From WHSP01 sp040905505 (GTDB lineage Bacteria > Gemmatimonadota > Gemmatimonadetes > Longimicrobiales > Longimicrobiaceae): a DNA stretch of 39,245 nucleotides. The notes below the pieces were generated by a model. It was not told the origin of the DNA and searched no databases. It worked only from the letters and a program-made list of their open reading frames with translations. Shown piece by piece: positions 17,413 to 25,415 of the stretch. The stretch covers positions 1-39,245 of the forward strand of contig JBBDRL010000057.1 of the NCBI GenBank assembly GCA_040905505.1, read 5' to 3'. A program made the position numbers and the translations under genes. Position 1 is the stretch's first letter; each line of letters begins with the position of its first letter.

Positions 17413-18159
17413 ATGCGCGCCAACACCCGTCTCCTGCCGGCGCTTTCCCTTCTCTGCTGCGCGTTCGTCGCACGTGCGCCCGTTGCCGCCCAGGGCGACA
17501 CCTCGACGCTCGAGATCACCGTCCAAAGCGCCACTGACGACCAGCCGCTAGGCGGCGCTCAGGTTGTGGTCGACGGCCTCGGCATGGGGGGAATAACCGA
17601 TCCCAACGGATTCCTGCGCATCCCGGGTCTCCCCGCCGGCCCCCGAACCGTCAAAGTGCACTTCCTCGGCTACGCTTCGATGGACGAGTCGATCAGCTTC
17701 CGCTTCGGCCGCCCGACGCGGATTCTCGTCAAGCTGGGCGTGGAGCCGATTGCGCTCGCGCCCGTCAACGTCCGGGGCGGTCCGTCGGTGCTCGCGCAGC
17801 GTGGGTTCTACGACCGCAGGGACTTCGGGCAGGGGACGTTCCTGACACGCGACGACATCCAGAAGCTGAACCCGTTCTCCATGAGCGACGTGCTCCGGCG
17901 GGTGGGCGGCATCAACGTGGGCGCACCGCGATTCGGACGCGCCACCGCCCGGATCCGTGGTGCTACCGCCATGGGGAACAACTGTCCGATTCAATACTAC
18001 GTGGACGGCACTTTCACGGCGGGCTTCAATATCGACGACGTACCGCCCGACGACATCGAGGGGTTGGAGATCTACAAGGGAGCGGCGACGGTACCGCCCG
18101 TGTTCAACAAGGGAACAGCGCTGTGCGGGACGATCATAATCTGGACGAGGATCGACTAG
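17413..18159 (+). CDS. carboxypeptidase-regulatory-like plus TonB-plug protein without barrel
   Basis: The 248 residues begin with a signal peptide (LLPALSLLCCAF to AAQG) and a GGAG 5 bases before the ATG. Residues 30-115 form a carboxypeptidase-regulatory-like beta-sandwich (GGAQVVVDGLGMGGITDPNG, LPAGPRTVKVHFLGY). Residues 130-246 match a TonB receptor plug: DIQKLNPFSMSDVLRRVGGI, YYVDG, DDIEGLEIYKGAATVP. The SusC-type outer membrane beta-barrel that normally follows is absent and the gene ends cleanly. Two Cys in NNCPIQYY and ALCGT may form a disulphide. It may be an accessory periplasmic module. Such short forms are, from memory, common in Gemmatimonadota. Confidence 0.8.
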   Translation: MRANTRLLPALSLLCCAFVARAPVAAQGDTSTLEITVQSATDDQPLGGAQVVVDGLGMGGITDPNGFLRIPGLPAGPRTVKVHFLGYASMDESISFRFGRPTRILVKLGVEPIALAPVNVRGGPSVLAQRGFYDRRDFGQGTFLTRDDIQKLNPFSMSDVLRRVGGINVGAPRFGRATARIRGATAMGNNCPIQYYVDGTFTAGFNIDDVPPDDIEGLEIYKGAATVPPVFNKGTALCGTIIIWTRID

Positions 18160-18177
18160 GCGCTGGAGAGCAAGCCC

Positions 18178-18218
18178 ATGTCATCCCGAGCAGCCCCCAT
18201 GCATGCTCGGGATGACAT
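18178..18218. repeat. REP-like hairpin with 15-bp perfect arms
   Basis: ATGTCATCCCGAGCA and TGCTCGGGATGACAT face each other over an 11-base loop. It lies between the convergent plug-protein and pdhC genes. It resembles dispersed TCATCCCGAG hairpins known in many genomes and may terminate transcription in both directions. Confidence 0.75.
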
Positions 18219-18287
18219 CGGTGGTCTGCCGTGCTATCTCCCCGGTTCCTCCGATCATCCGGCGCTCCTCCTCTCCTGCTTCGTCGC

Positions 18288-19604
18288 TTACGCCAGCATC
18301 ATCATCGGATCTTCCAGGTTGGCCCTGAGCGTCTGGAGGAACTGGGCGCCCGTGGCCCCGTCGATGACGCGGTGATCGCATGAGAGCGTCACTCGCATGC
18401 GCTTCCTGATGACCATCTCGCCATCGATGGCCACGACCTTGTCCTCGGCTGCGCCGACCGCGAGGATCGCGGACTCAGGTGGGTTGATGACTGCGGTGAA
18501 CTCACTGATCCCGAACATCCCCAGATTCGAGATCGAGAAGGTGCTGCCGGTATACTCCTCCGGTTTGAGCTTCTTCTCGCGAGCCCGGCCGGCCAGTTCC
18601 TTGACCTCCGACGATATCTCCGTCAATCCCTTGCGATCGGCGTTACGGATGACCGGGGTGATCAGGCCCTCGTCCACGGCCACCGCGACACCGATATGGA
18701 CGACGTCGTACTGGCGGACTGCATCGCCGGTCCAGGCAGAGTTGACCCAGGGATGCTTGCGGAGCGCCGCCGCCGCCGCCTTGATCGTGAGGTCGTTCGG
18801 CGACACCTTCACGCCCTGATCGGAGTACCGCTCGTTGAGCTTCTTCCGGAACGCCATGGCTTCGCCCATGTCGATCTCGACCGTGAGGAAGAAGTGCGGT
18901 ACGGGGCCGAGCGACTGCGCGAGCCGCTTGGCGATCGTCTTCCGCATCTGCGACAGCGGGATGTCGCGTGACTCAGCCTGAGCGGCGGCTGGAATGGCTC
19001 CGGGTGCCTCCGCCGCGGCCGGCGCCCCGCCCTCGAGCGCAGCCTCGATGTCGCGCTTGATGATGCGCCCACCAGGCCCTGTGCCCTGCACGGAGCCGAG
19101 CTCGAGGCCACCCTCCTCCGCGAGCCGGCGCGCGAGCGGTGAGGCGCGGACGCGTCCGTCGCCGGCACCGCCCGATACGGGCGTCGGTCCGGCGGCGGCT
19201 TCCGTGCTGCCACGCTGCGCCTGGTGCGGCTCCGCCTGACCTGCGGCAGCCACCGCTGCGCCTGCCTCGCCGGCCGCCTCGGCTTCACCCGCCGCCGGAG
19301 CCTCCTCCTGCGAGGCGGCCTGTTCCGCCACTGCGCTGTCCCCGACGAGATCTTCGATGTCTTCGTCTTCCGCGGCGATCACGGCGATGAGGGAGCCGAC
19401 GTTGGCAGTGCCTCCCTCCGCCAAAAGCTGCTTGCGCATCTGACCGGAGCCACGGGCGACCAGCTCCATCGTGGCCTTGTCGGTCTCGACCTCAGCCAGC
19501 AGGTCGCCCTCGGCGACCGCGTCGCCTTCCGTCTTCAGCCAGGTGATCAGCCGTCCCTCCTCCATCGTGGGGGAGAGCGCCTCCATATAGACCTTCGTCG
19601 CCAA
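18288..19604 (-). CDS. pdhC: pyruvate dehydrogenase E2, dihydrolipoamide acetyltransferase
   Basis: The 438-residue protein transfers the acetyl group from lipoamide to CoA. It has one lipoyl domain (residues 1-78; lipoyl Lys43 in ETDKATMEL), an Ala/Glu/Pro-rich linker, a peripheral-subunit-binding domain (VRASPLARRLAEEGG to GRIIKRDIEAAL), and the catalytic domain ending with DHRVIDG (His411, Asp415). The start is a TTG at 19604 with GGAGG 5 bases before it; the following MATKVYMEALSPTMEEG matches E2 N-termini. No E3 gene is in the window. It is the last gene of the aroF-pheA-lipA-pdhABC run and is separated from pdhB by an AT-rich repeat element. Confidence 0.95.
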   Translation of the reverse strand: MATKVYMEALSPTMEEGRLITWLKTEGDAVAEGDLLAEVETDKATMELVARGSGQMRKQLLAEGGTANVGSLIAVIAAEDEDIEDLVGDSAVAEQAASQEEAPAAGEAEAAGEAGAAVAAAGQAEPHQAQRGSTEAAAGPTPVSGGAGDGRVRASPLARRLAEEGGLELGSVQGTGPGGRIIKRDIEAALEGGAPAAAEAPGAIPAAAQAESRDIPLSQMRKTIAKRLAQSLGPVPHFFLTVEIDMGEAMAFRKKLNERYSDQGVKVSPNDLTIKAAAAALRKHPWVNSAWTGDAVRQYDVVHIGVAVAVDEGLITPVIRNADRKGLTEISSEVKELAGRAREKKLKPEEYTGSTFSISNLGMFGISEFTAVINPPESAILAVGAAEDKVVAIDGEMVIRKRMRVTLSCDHRVIDGATGAQFLQTLRANLEDPMMMLA

Positions 19605-19618
19605 ATCGGCCTCCGGAT

Positions 19619-19709
19619 GTTGAATCTTGAATTATCGATTTTGAATGTTTGAATTGAACGACTTCAGGGCAGTACAATTCAACATTCACTTCTAACAATT
19701 CAAAATTAT
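19619..19709. repeat. TTTTGAA-type inverted element, copy 1 (degenerate)
   Basis: Degenerate 7-mers (TTGAATC, TTGAATT, TTGAATG) at 19619-19657 face AATTCAAC/AATTCAAAATT at 19673-19709, around a short core. It fills the pdhB-pdhC gap and reaches the pdhB stop codon. It is much richer in AT than its surroundings. Confidence 0.7.
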
Positions 19710-20686
19710 CTATACAATACCCTGTTCACCTTTTCAACGACCAGCTCCGCGCTCGGCTTCGCCCGCTTCTCGAGCCCCTTCGCATACGGCATCGGAACGT
19801 CGGCCTGCGTAACGCGGAGGATCGGTGCGTCCAGGTGGTCGAATGCCTCCTCCTGAATGATGGTGGCGATCGTGGCGGTGATCCCGCCGAAAGGCCAGCC
19901 CTCCTCCAGAAGTACCACACGATTCGTCTTTGCGACGGTCTCGAGGATCGCGTCCACATCGAGCGGCCGCAGCGAACGAAGGTCCAGCACGTCCGCCTCG
20001 ATTCCGTCCTTCTCCAGCTTCGCGGCGGCCTGCAGCGCCACGTGAATCATCTTGCCATGGGTGATGATGGAGACGTCGCCGCCCTCCCGCTTCAGCTCGG
20101 CGACTCCGAGCGGGATGATCAGGTCGTCGTCCTCCGGGACCTCGCCCTTCATGTTGTAGAGCATCTCGCCCTCGAAGACGCACACCGGGTCATCGTCCCT
20201 GATAGCCGCCTTCAGGAGCCCCTTCGCGTCGGCCGGCGTGCCGGGGGCGACGATCTTGATCCCCGGGAAATGCACGTACGTCGACTCGAGCGCCTGCGAA
20301 TGCTGGGCCGACAGCTGCAACGCCGCGCCTGAGGGGCCGCGGAAGGTGAGGGGTACCTTGAACTGTCCGCCGCTCATCGAGAGGAGCTTCGCCGCGGAGT
20401 TGAAGACCTGATCGAGCGCCAGCAACGAGAAGTTATACGTCATGAACTCGATCACCGGGCGCAGACCGACCATGGCGGCGCCGACACCCAGGCCGGAAAA
20501 GCCGAGCTCGGTGATGGGTGTGTCCACCACACGCATGTCCCCGAACTGATCGAGGAGCCCCTTGGAGACCTTGTACGCCCCGTTGTAAACCCCGACCTCC
20601 TCGCCCATCAGGAATACGTCGGGGTCGCGCTCCATTTCTTCGGCGAGCGCCTGGTTCAGCGCCTCGCGATACGTAATTACGGCCAT
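19706..20686 (-). CDS. pdhB: pyruvate dehydrogenase E1 beta subunit
   Basis: The 326 residues match E1 beta from end to end. MAVITYREALNQALAEEMERD opens the pyrimidine-binding domain, followed by MGEEVGVYNGAYKVS and VVDTPITELGFSGLGVGAAM. The C-terminal transketolase domain has DVLDLRSLRPLDVDAI and VVLLEEGW. With pdhA it forms the ThDP-dependent heterotetramer that decarboxylates pyruvate. No clear ribosome site precedes the ATG at 20686; an AT-rich repeat element ends about 18 bases upstream. Its TAA touches another copy of that element. Confidence 0.96.
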   Translation of the reverse strand: MAVITYREALNQALAEEMERDPDVFLMGEEVGVYNGAYKVSKGLLDQFGDMRVVDTPITELGFSGLGVGAAMVGLRPVIEFMTYNFSLLALDQVFNSAAKLLSMSGGQFKVPLTFRGPSGAALQLSAQHSQALESTYVHFPGIKIVAPGTPADAKGLLKAAIRDDDPVCVFEGEMLYNMKGEVPEDDDLIIPLGVAELKREGGDVSIITHGKMIHVALQAAAKLEKDGIEADVLDLRSLRPLDVDAILETVAKTNRVVLLEEGWPFGGITATIATIIQEEAFDHLDAPILRVTQADVPMPYAKGLEKRAKPSAELVVEKVNRVLYR

Positions 20687-20703
20687 GTCAGCTTCGCTAA
20701 TTA

Positions 20704-20807
20704 TGAATTTTGAATTTTGAATTTCGAATCACGAACGTTGAACTGGCTGCCACGCACATGATGCCGCGGTAAGGCCAATTCAAAATTCAAAGTTCAAAAT
20801 TCAAAAG
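20704..20807. repeat. TTTTGAA inverted element, copy 2
   Basis: Tandem TTTTGAA 7-mers at 20704-20730 are inverted against TTCAAAA 7-mers at 20777-20807, around a GC-rich core of about 46 bases that is itself partly self-complementary (TGGC...GCCA). It fills the pdhA-pdhB gap, starting 8 bases after the pdhA stop. Confidence 0.85.
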
Positions 20808-20815
20808 TCCTATCT

Positions 20816-21976
20816 CTACCGCCGGCCATCGAAATACAGCCTCCCCGCGACGTTCTCCTCTGCATAAACGTCACGGTAAAGCTCGTCGAGCTCCGGCTCC
20901 GGCGACTTCTCGGCGAAGTCCGCGGCTTCCTCGGCAATCTTCTTGACCTCGGTATCGATCTTCTCGAGCTCCTCCTGCGAGAGGATCTCCAGGTCCGCCA
21001 GAAGATTCGCGTAGATGCGGATCGGATCGTTCAGCTTCTCTTCCTCGACCTCTTCCTTGGTCCGGTACACACCGTGGACCGGGTCGGACATCGAATGGCC
21101 GACAAAGCGGTACGTGCGCGCCTCGATGAGGGTGGGGCCCTCGCCGGCACGGGCGCGGTCGACGGCTTCCTTGGTCACCCGGTACATGTCCAACACGTCC
21201 ATTCCGTCCGCGATGGCGGCGGGCATGGCGTAGGCGCTGGCCTTCTGGGAGATGTCGTAGAGGGAGGACGCTCGCTCCCAGGCGGTGCCCATGCCGAAGC
21301 GGTTGTTCTCGACGATGACTACCAGTGGGAGTTGCCACAGCGCCGCCATGTTGAGGGACTCGTGAAACGCCCCCTGGTTGACGGCCGCTTCGCCCAGATA
21401 GACCTGCATCACGCCGTCCTCTTGCTTGTACTTGATCTTCCAGGCGACCCCGAGCGCGAGGGGGATCTGCCCACCGACGATGCCGTGACCGCCGAGGTAG
21501 TTCTTGTCGGCGGCGAACATGTGCATCGATCCGCCCTTCCCCTTCGAGGACCCATCGATGCGTCCGAAGAGCTCGGACATCGCGGTTTCCGGCTTCATGC
21601 CCATCTGGAGCGCGTGAACGTGCTCCCGGTACGCGGTCATCACGTAATCACTCTGTTCGAGGGCGTGAATGCCCCCGATCGCCACCGCCTCCTGCCCGAT
21701 ATAAAGGTGACAGAAGCCGCCGATCTTGCCGAGCGCGTACGCCTCGGCCGTCTTCTCCTCGAAGCGGCGGCCGAGGAGCATGTCGTACATCATCCGACGG
21801 AGCTTGTCCCGTTCGAGCCCCATCGTCCGCTCCTCCTTGCTCAGGCTGGGCTTCGCCGCACGCTCCCACTCGGGGTCCTGAGCCGGCGCGGCCGGTGAGG
21901 GGTGGTCGCGTGGCGGCCCACCGTTCGGAGTATCCTCGGCCTCGGCCTGCTCGTTCTTCGCCTGAGTTTCAGACAT
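20816..21976 (-). CDS. pdhA: pyruvate dehydrogenase E1 alpha subunit
   Basis: The 386 residues include an N-terminal extension of about 50 residues that is charged and Pro-rich. The E1 alpha core follows (LLGRRFEEKTAEAYALGKIGGFCHLYIGQEA, TAYREHVHAL, GGSMHMF). The ThDP/Mg motif reads GEAAVNQG (Gly195-Glu196-Ala197) instead of the usual GDG-x(2)-NQG, a substitution of the Mg-binding Asp by Glu. The downstream ESLNMAALWQLPLVVIVENN is normal, and YRFVGHSMSDP is conserved, so the enzyme is probably active. The gene follows lipA by 33 bases and precedes pdhB, and together they encode the E1 heterotetramer. Confidence 0.95.
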   Translation of the reverse strand: MSETQAKNEQAEAEDTPNGGPPRDHPSPAAPAQDPEWERAAKPSLSKEERTMGLERDKLRRMMYDMLLGRRFEEKTAEAYALGKIGGFCHLYIGQEAVAIGGIHALEQSDYVMTAYREHVHALQMGMKPETAMSELFGRIDGSSKGKGGSMHMFAADKNYLGGHGIVGGQIPLALGVAWKIKYKQEDGVMQVYLGEAAVNQGAFHESLNMAALWQLPLVVIVENNRFGMGTAWERASSLYDISQKASAYAMPAAIADGMDVLDMYRVTKEAVDRARAGEGPTLIEARTYRFVGHSMSDPVHGVYRTKEEVEEEKLNDPIRIYANLLADLEILSQEELEKIDTEVKKIAEEAADFAEKSPEPELDELYRDVYAEENVAGRLYFDGRR

Positions 21977-22009
21977 TGCTATCTCTTTGAAACCGGTTGT
22001 CGCAATCGA

Positions 22010-23134
22010 TTAGAGAGACCCGATCTGGACGAGGCTCGGCGCGCTAGACTGCGTCAGGTGCGCGCGCGCTACGGCCTCGACGGGGTCGATCTCGACCCCG
22101 GCATCCACATCGGCCTCCAGAATCTCGGTGAGGTTACCGGGCCCGCCGGCCTGAACCTCGCGGGCCTGCTCCTTCGCGTGGTAGGACGAGCGAACGAGTG
22201 GGCCCGATTCGACGTGTTTGAACCCCAGCTCCTGCTCGCCGATCTCCTTCCACCGTGCGAACTCCTCGGGCGTCACCCAGCGGTCGAGCGGGATGTGATG
22301 CTCCGAAGGTCGCAGGTACTGCCCCAGGGTGAGGATGTCGACGGCGGCCTCGCGGAGGTCCTTCATCGACTGGCGAATCTCCTCCTCGGTCTCACCCATA
22401 CCCAGAATGATGGCGCTCTTCGTGAGCATCTGCGGGTCGATCCGCTTGACGGCGCCCAGAAGAGAGATGCTGCGCCAGTAGCGCGCGCCCGGCCGGATGG
22501 CGCGCATGAGGCGCTCGACGGTGTCGATGTTGTGCGCCAGAATCGCCGGCTCAGCTTCGACGACCGTACGCAGGGCGTCCTCGTTCCCCTTGAGGTCGGG
22601 GATCAGCACCTCCACGGAGCAACCGGGCAGCCGCTGATGGATCTGGCGGATGGTCGCCGCGTAGATGCCCGCACCGCCGTCCAGCAGCTCGTCGCGGTTG
22701 ACCGACGTGATCACGGCGTGCTCGAGGCCCATCGCAATTGCGCTGTCGGCGACGCGCCGCGGCTCGTCCAGATCCAGCTCGGCTGGCATGCCGTGGGCGA
22801 CCGCGCAGTACTTACAGGCTCGGGTGCAGACGTCGCCCAGAATCATGAAGGTGGCCGTACCGCTCTCCCAACATTCGCCGATGTTGGGGCAGTGGGCCTC
22901 TTCGCAGACGGTGTGCAGTCCCTGCTCCCGCATCAGGCGCTGCAGCCGAAGGTAATTGGGGCCGCCCGGCGCTCGCACCTTCAGCCAGTCCGGCTTACGG
23001 GCACGCAGGGGGACGACGTCCTGGTCCTCGCGGATGTGGAGACCGGGCTTTCCTTTACTCTTGACGACCCCGTTGTGCTTCCCGCCGGGGGCGTATCCGT
23101 ACGGTGTATCCGGCAGCGCCGACTGCCCGCTCAT
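22010..23134 (-). CDS. lipA: lipoyl synthase (radical SAM)
   Basis: LipA inserts two sulphurs into protein-bound octanoyl groups to form lipoyl, needed by the adjacent PDH E2. The 374 residues start at the ATG at 23134 with TGGAGC upstream; the open frame before it overlaps pheA in another frame and is not coding. The auxiliary cluster motif CEEAHCPNIGEC and the radical-SAM motif CTRACKYC are both intact. GTATFMILGD, HNIDTVERLMRAIRPGARY and LGQYLRPSEHHIP also match the family. It lies between pheA and pdhA in one orientation, which places lipoate supply with the enzyme that uses it. Confidence 0.96.
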   Translation of the reverse strand: MSGQSALPDTPYGYAPGGKHNGVVKSKGKPGLHIREDQDVVPLRARKPDWLKVRAPGGPNYLRLQRLMREQGLHTVCEEAHCPNIGECWESGTATFMILGDVCTRACKYCAVAHGMPAELDLDEPRRVADSAIAMGLEHAVITSVNRDELLDGGAGIYAATIRQIHQRLPGCSVEVLIPDLKGNEDALRTVVEAEPAILAHNIDTVERLMRAIRPGARYWRSISLLGAVKRIDPQMLTKSAIILGMGETEEEIRQSMKDLREAAVDILTLGQYLRPSEHHIPLDRWVTPEEFARWKEIGEQELGFKHVESGPLVRSSYHAKEQAREVQAGGPGNLTEILEADVDAGVEIDPVEAVARAHLTQSSAPSLVQIGSL

Positions 23135-23303
23135 AACTGCTCCAGGAGTGGCGTTATCGTTGAGACGAAAGCCCGCGCAGGCGGGACCGTTGCGGGCACG
23201 AGAGGAAATGCCCCCGCGTCGCAAAAAGGGTTCCCCGCACCTGGGCGGAAGGTCGGAAAGGTAGGGTTTCGGAGGAGGGAAGGCAACTGACGGCCGGTGC
23301 CGC
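23135..23303. repeat. pheA-lipA gap with a CCCGC hairpin
   Basis: The 169-base gap contains CCCGCGCAGGCGGG on the plus strand, a short hairpin with arms CCCGC/GCGGG, about 45 bases upstream of lipA. On the coding strand it is followed by CTTTCG, a weak T-tract, so it may be a partial terminator or REP-like hairpin. Nothing else stands out. Confidence 0.4.
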
Positions 23304-24173
23304 TCAGGTCCACCTCGGATAGGTGCCGAGTACGTGGAGACGGATGGCTCGCTGGCGGACCTGATCGAGCGCGGCGGCGGCCTCGGGGGATGCCGCGTCA
23401 GCGTCCATCTCCAGGAAGAAACGATACGTCCAGGGTTCCCCGGCGGGGCGTGACTCCAGCTTGGACAGATTGATGCCTCGCTCGGAGAACGGCGAGAGCA
23501 CTTCCAGAAGGGCACCCGGCGTGTTCGAGGTTTCGACCAGCGCGGCCGACTTCCACGGCGCCTCCCGCCGGTCCGGAAGCTCCGGTGGCGTGATGGGGGC
23601 TGAACTGCCGACGACGACCAGGAACCTCGTCTGGTTGTCGGGGCGGTCCTCTACGTTCTCGGCGAGCACGTCGAGGTCGTACCGCTCGGCGGCTCGCTGC
23701 GCCGCGATGGCAGCCTGCGTCACGTCTCCCTGGTCGGCGACCTCCTTGGCGGCGCCGGCAGTGTCGTATACGGCGATTGCCTCCACGTTCTTCAACGAGC
23801 GCAGGAAGCGCGTGCACTGCATGAGGGCGACGGGATGGGAGAGCACCCGTTTGAGACCGTCTACCGTGGCACCTCTGGGCCCCAGGACGCAGTGATGGAT
23901 GGGGGTGATCACCTCGCCGACTATCGTAAGGTCGCCGGCGGCGAGAACGTCGTAACTGCCCACGACGCTACCAGCCAGGCTGTTCTCGATGGGCAGCAGG
24001 CCGAAGTCGACCTCGCCATCCGCCACCGAGCGGCCGACCTCGGTGAACTCACGCCGGGGAATGGGCGTGACGCGTTCACCGAAGAAGCGGTGGACCGCTT
24101 CCTCGGAGAACGCGCCCAGCTCCCCTTGAAATGCGACTCTCGGTGAGTCCGTCTGACCGTCCGCGTCAGCCAT
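23304..24173 (-). CDS. pheA: prephenate dehydratase
   Basis: It converts prephenate to phenylpyruvate for phenylalanine synthesis. The 289 residues comprise the dehydratase domain (VAFQGELGAFSEEAV, GLLPIENSLAGSV, HHCVLGP and the NQTRFLVV motif) and a C-terminal ACT domain (NTPGALLEVLSPFSERGINLSKLESRPAGEPWTY). The ACT domain carries the allosteric Phe site (ESRP). There is no chorismate mutase domain. It follows the DAHP synthase gene by 15 bases, so both are under the aromatic leader upstream. The ATG at 24173 is preferred from the alignment of the N-terminus. Confidence 0.95.
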   Translation of the reverse strand: MADADGQTDSPRVAFQGELGAFSEEAVHRFFGERVTPIPRREFTEVGRSVADGEVDFGLLPIENSLAGSVVGSYDVLAAGDLTIVGEVITPIHHCVLGPRGATVDGLKRVLSHPVALMQCTRFLRSLKNVEAIAVYDTAGAAKEVADQGDVTQAAIAAQRAAERYDLDVLAENVEDRPDNQTRFLVVVGSSAPITPPELPDRREAPWKSAALVETSNTPGALLEVLSPFSERGINLSKLESRPAGEPWTYRFFLEMDADAASPEAAAALDQVRQRAIRLHVLGTYPRWT

Positions 24174-24188
24174 CGGCCGGGCGCCCGC

Positions 24189-25241
24189 TCAAGCTGCGAC
24201 CTCCGCGGCGGCGACCTGAGGCAGGGTCCGACCACAGGCTTCGGCGAACGGCCTGAGGCGGCGCATGAGGTCGTCGAAGGCGTCGGGCGCGAGGGACTGG
24301 TCCCCGTCCGAGAGCGCCTGCTCAGGCGCGGGATGTACCTCCACCACGAGCCCGTCCGCGCCGGCCGCGATGGCGGCGAAGGAGAGTGGCGCGACGAGAT
24401 CTGCACGGCCGCCGGCGTGGCTCGGATCGACGATGACAGGCAGGTGGGTCTCGCGCTTCAGCACAGGAATGGCGGCGATGTCCAGGGTGTTGCGGGTCAT
24501 CGTCTCGTAGGTCCGGATCCCGCGCTCGCAGAGCACCACGTCGCGATTCCCCTGCGCCATGATGTACTCGGCGGCCATCAGCAGCTCCTTGATTGTCGCC
24601 GACAGGCCGCGCTTGAGGAGCACCGGTCGCTGGATCCGCCCGACCTCGGAGAGCAGGGAGAAGTTCTGCATGTTACGGGCGCCGATCTGGAGCATGTCGG
24701 CGTACTCACCGACCTGCTCGACCTGGCGGGTATCCATGACCTCGGTCACGATCGGCAGACCCGTCTCGGCACGTACTTCGGCGAGCATCTCGAGGGCCGC
24801 GAGACCGAGGCCCTGGAAAGCGTACGGAGAGCTGCGAGGCTTGAACGCACCGCCGCGGAGCATGCCGGCGCCTGATGCGAGGACGGCGTGCGCCGTCTGG
24901 CGAAGCATGTCGCGACCCTCGACGGAGCAGGGACCCGCGATGATCGCGAGTTCGCGGCCGCCGACCACGGAGCTGGCGCCGTCGCCTACGCGTACCCTGC
25001 TGTCCTCCCCGACGAACTCGCGGGCGGCCAGTTTGTACGGCTTCATGACCGGGGTCACGGAGTCCACCCCCGGGAGCCGCAGCAGCGCAGCTTCGCGCAG
25101 CAGGTCGTCGTCGCCGATGCAGCCGATGATCGTCTGCTTCTCTCCCTTCGTGATGCTCGTGCGCAGGCCCAACCCCTCCACGTGCTCGCGGATGTGGTCC
25201 AGCTCCGCGGCTGTGATTCCCGGACGCGTGATGATGATCAT
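24189..25241 (-). CDS. aroF: DAHP synthase, type I beta, with N-terminal ferredoxin-like regulatory domain
   Basis: It condenses PEP and erythrose-4-phosphate, the first step of aromatic synthesis. The 350 residues match the Thermotoga maritima type. Residues 1-80 are a ferredoxin-like regulatory domain (MIIITRPGITAAELDHI, VMKPYKLAAREF). The barrel has AIIAGPCSVEGR, LRGGAFKPRSSPY, LLKRGLSATI, LCERGIRTYE and DPSHAGGR, with catalytic Cys, Arg and His in place. It carries no chorismate mutase domain. The start at 25241 is chosen because the longer frame runs back through the attenuator hairpin. It is controlled by the leader peptide and terminator immediately upstream. The N-terminal domain in relatives binds Tyr or Phe. 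Confidence 0.95.
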   Translation of the reverse strand: MIIITRPGITAAELDHIREHVEGLGLRTSITKGEKQTIIGCIGDDDLLREAALLRLPGVDSVTPVMKPYKLAAREFVGEDSRVRVGDGASSVVGGRELAIIAGPCSVEGRDMLRQTAHAVLASGAGMLRGGAFKPRSSPYAFQGLGLAALEMLAEVRAETGLPIVTEVMDTRQVEQVGEYADMLQIGARNMQNFSLLSEVGRIQRPVLLKRGLSATIKELLMAAEYIMAQGNRDVVLCERGIRTYETMTRNTLDIAAIPVLKRETHLPVIVDPSHAGGRADLVAPLSFAAIAAGADGLVVEVHPAPEQALSDGDQSLAPDAFDDLMRRLRPFAEACGRTLPQVAAAEVAA

Positions 25242-25263
25242 GATGGATGCCCGTTCATGTGCG

Positions 25264-25296
25264 AAAAAAAAGGCGGCCCGTTTGTGACGGGCCGCC
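25264..25296 (-). terminator. attenuator terminator of the aroF-pheA operon
   Basis: GGCGGCCCGT pairs perfectly with ACGGGCCGCC over a 5-base loop (TCACA), followed on the coding strand by eight Ts. It sits between the leader peptide stop and the aroF ATG, 23 bases before it. A factor-independent terminator in front of its own gene is the hallmark of attenuation. Confidence 0.92.
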
Positions 25297-25353
25297 TCGC
25301 TGGTCGTGTGAGCTCCTGCGCCTATTCGCGCGCACACCTTCGACCACGGCCCG
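25288..25353 (-). promoter_or_regulatory. antiterminator pairing of the aromatic attenuator
   Basis: CGGGCCGTGGTCG at 25353-25341, inside the leader peptide end, can pair with CGACCA (25306-25301) and CGGCCCG (25294-25288), leaving a 6-base bulge. This uses the terminator's first arm and so prevents the terminator. The element begins about 13 bases after the Trp codon, which suits a ribosome stalled on the aromatic codons. Confidence 0.75.
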
Positions 25354-25408
25354 GTTCAGGGGTCGCCCAGTAAAATCGAAAGTAGCTAAAAATCGCGGCG
25401 GTGCTCAT
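25322..25408 (-). CDS. aromatic leader peptide (Phe/Tyr/Trp) of the aroF operon
   Basis: It has 28 residues, starting MSTAA and then IFSYFRFYW: three Phe, two Tyr and one Trp in eight codons, with TTT and TAC used in a GC-rich gene region. It ends TAG about 25 bases before the terminator stem. Phe, Tyr and Trp are all end products controlled by DAHP synthase, so slow translation of this cluster would report their shortage. No ribosome site is seen; the candidate promoter places the transcript start close to this ATG, so a leaderless start is possible. No function beyond regulation is expected. Confidence 0.82.
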   Translation of the reverse strand: MSTAAIFSYFRFYWATPEPGRGRRCARE

Positions 25409-25415
25409 GGAAACA

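Noticed and set aside
24189..25241. Chorismate mutase domain fused to DAHP synthase
   Set aside because: The N-terminal part matches the ferredoxin-like domain of the Thermotoga type, not AroQ helices.
25238..25258. Six-codon upstream frame overlapping the aroF start
   Set aside because: It has a start and a TGA overlapping the aroF ATG, but such a short frame is expected by chance and no ribosome site is seen.
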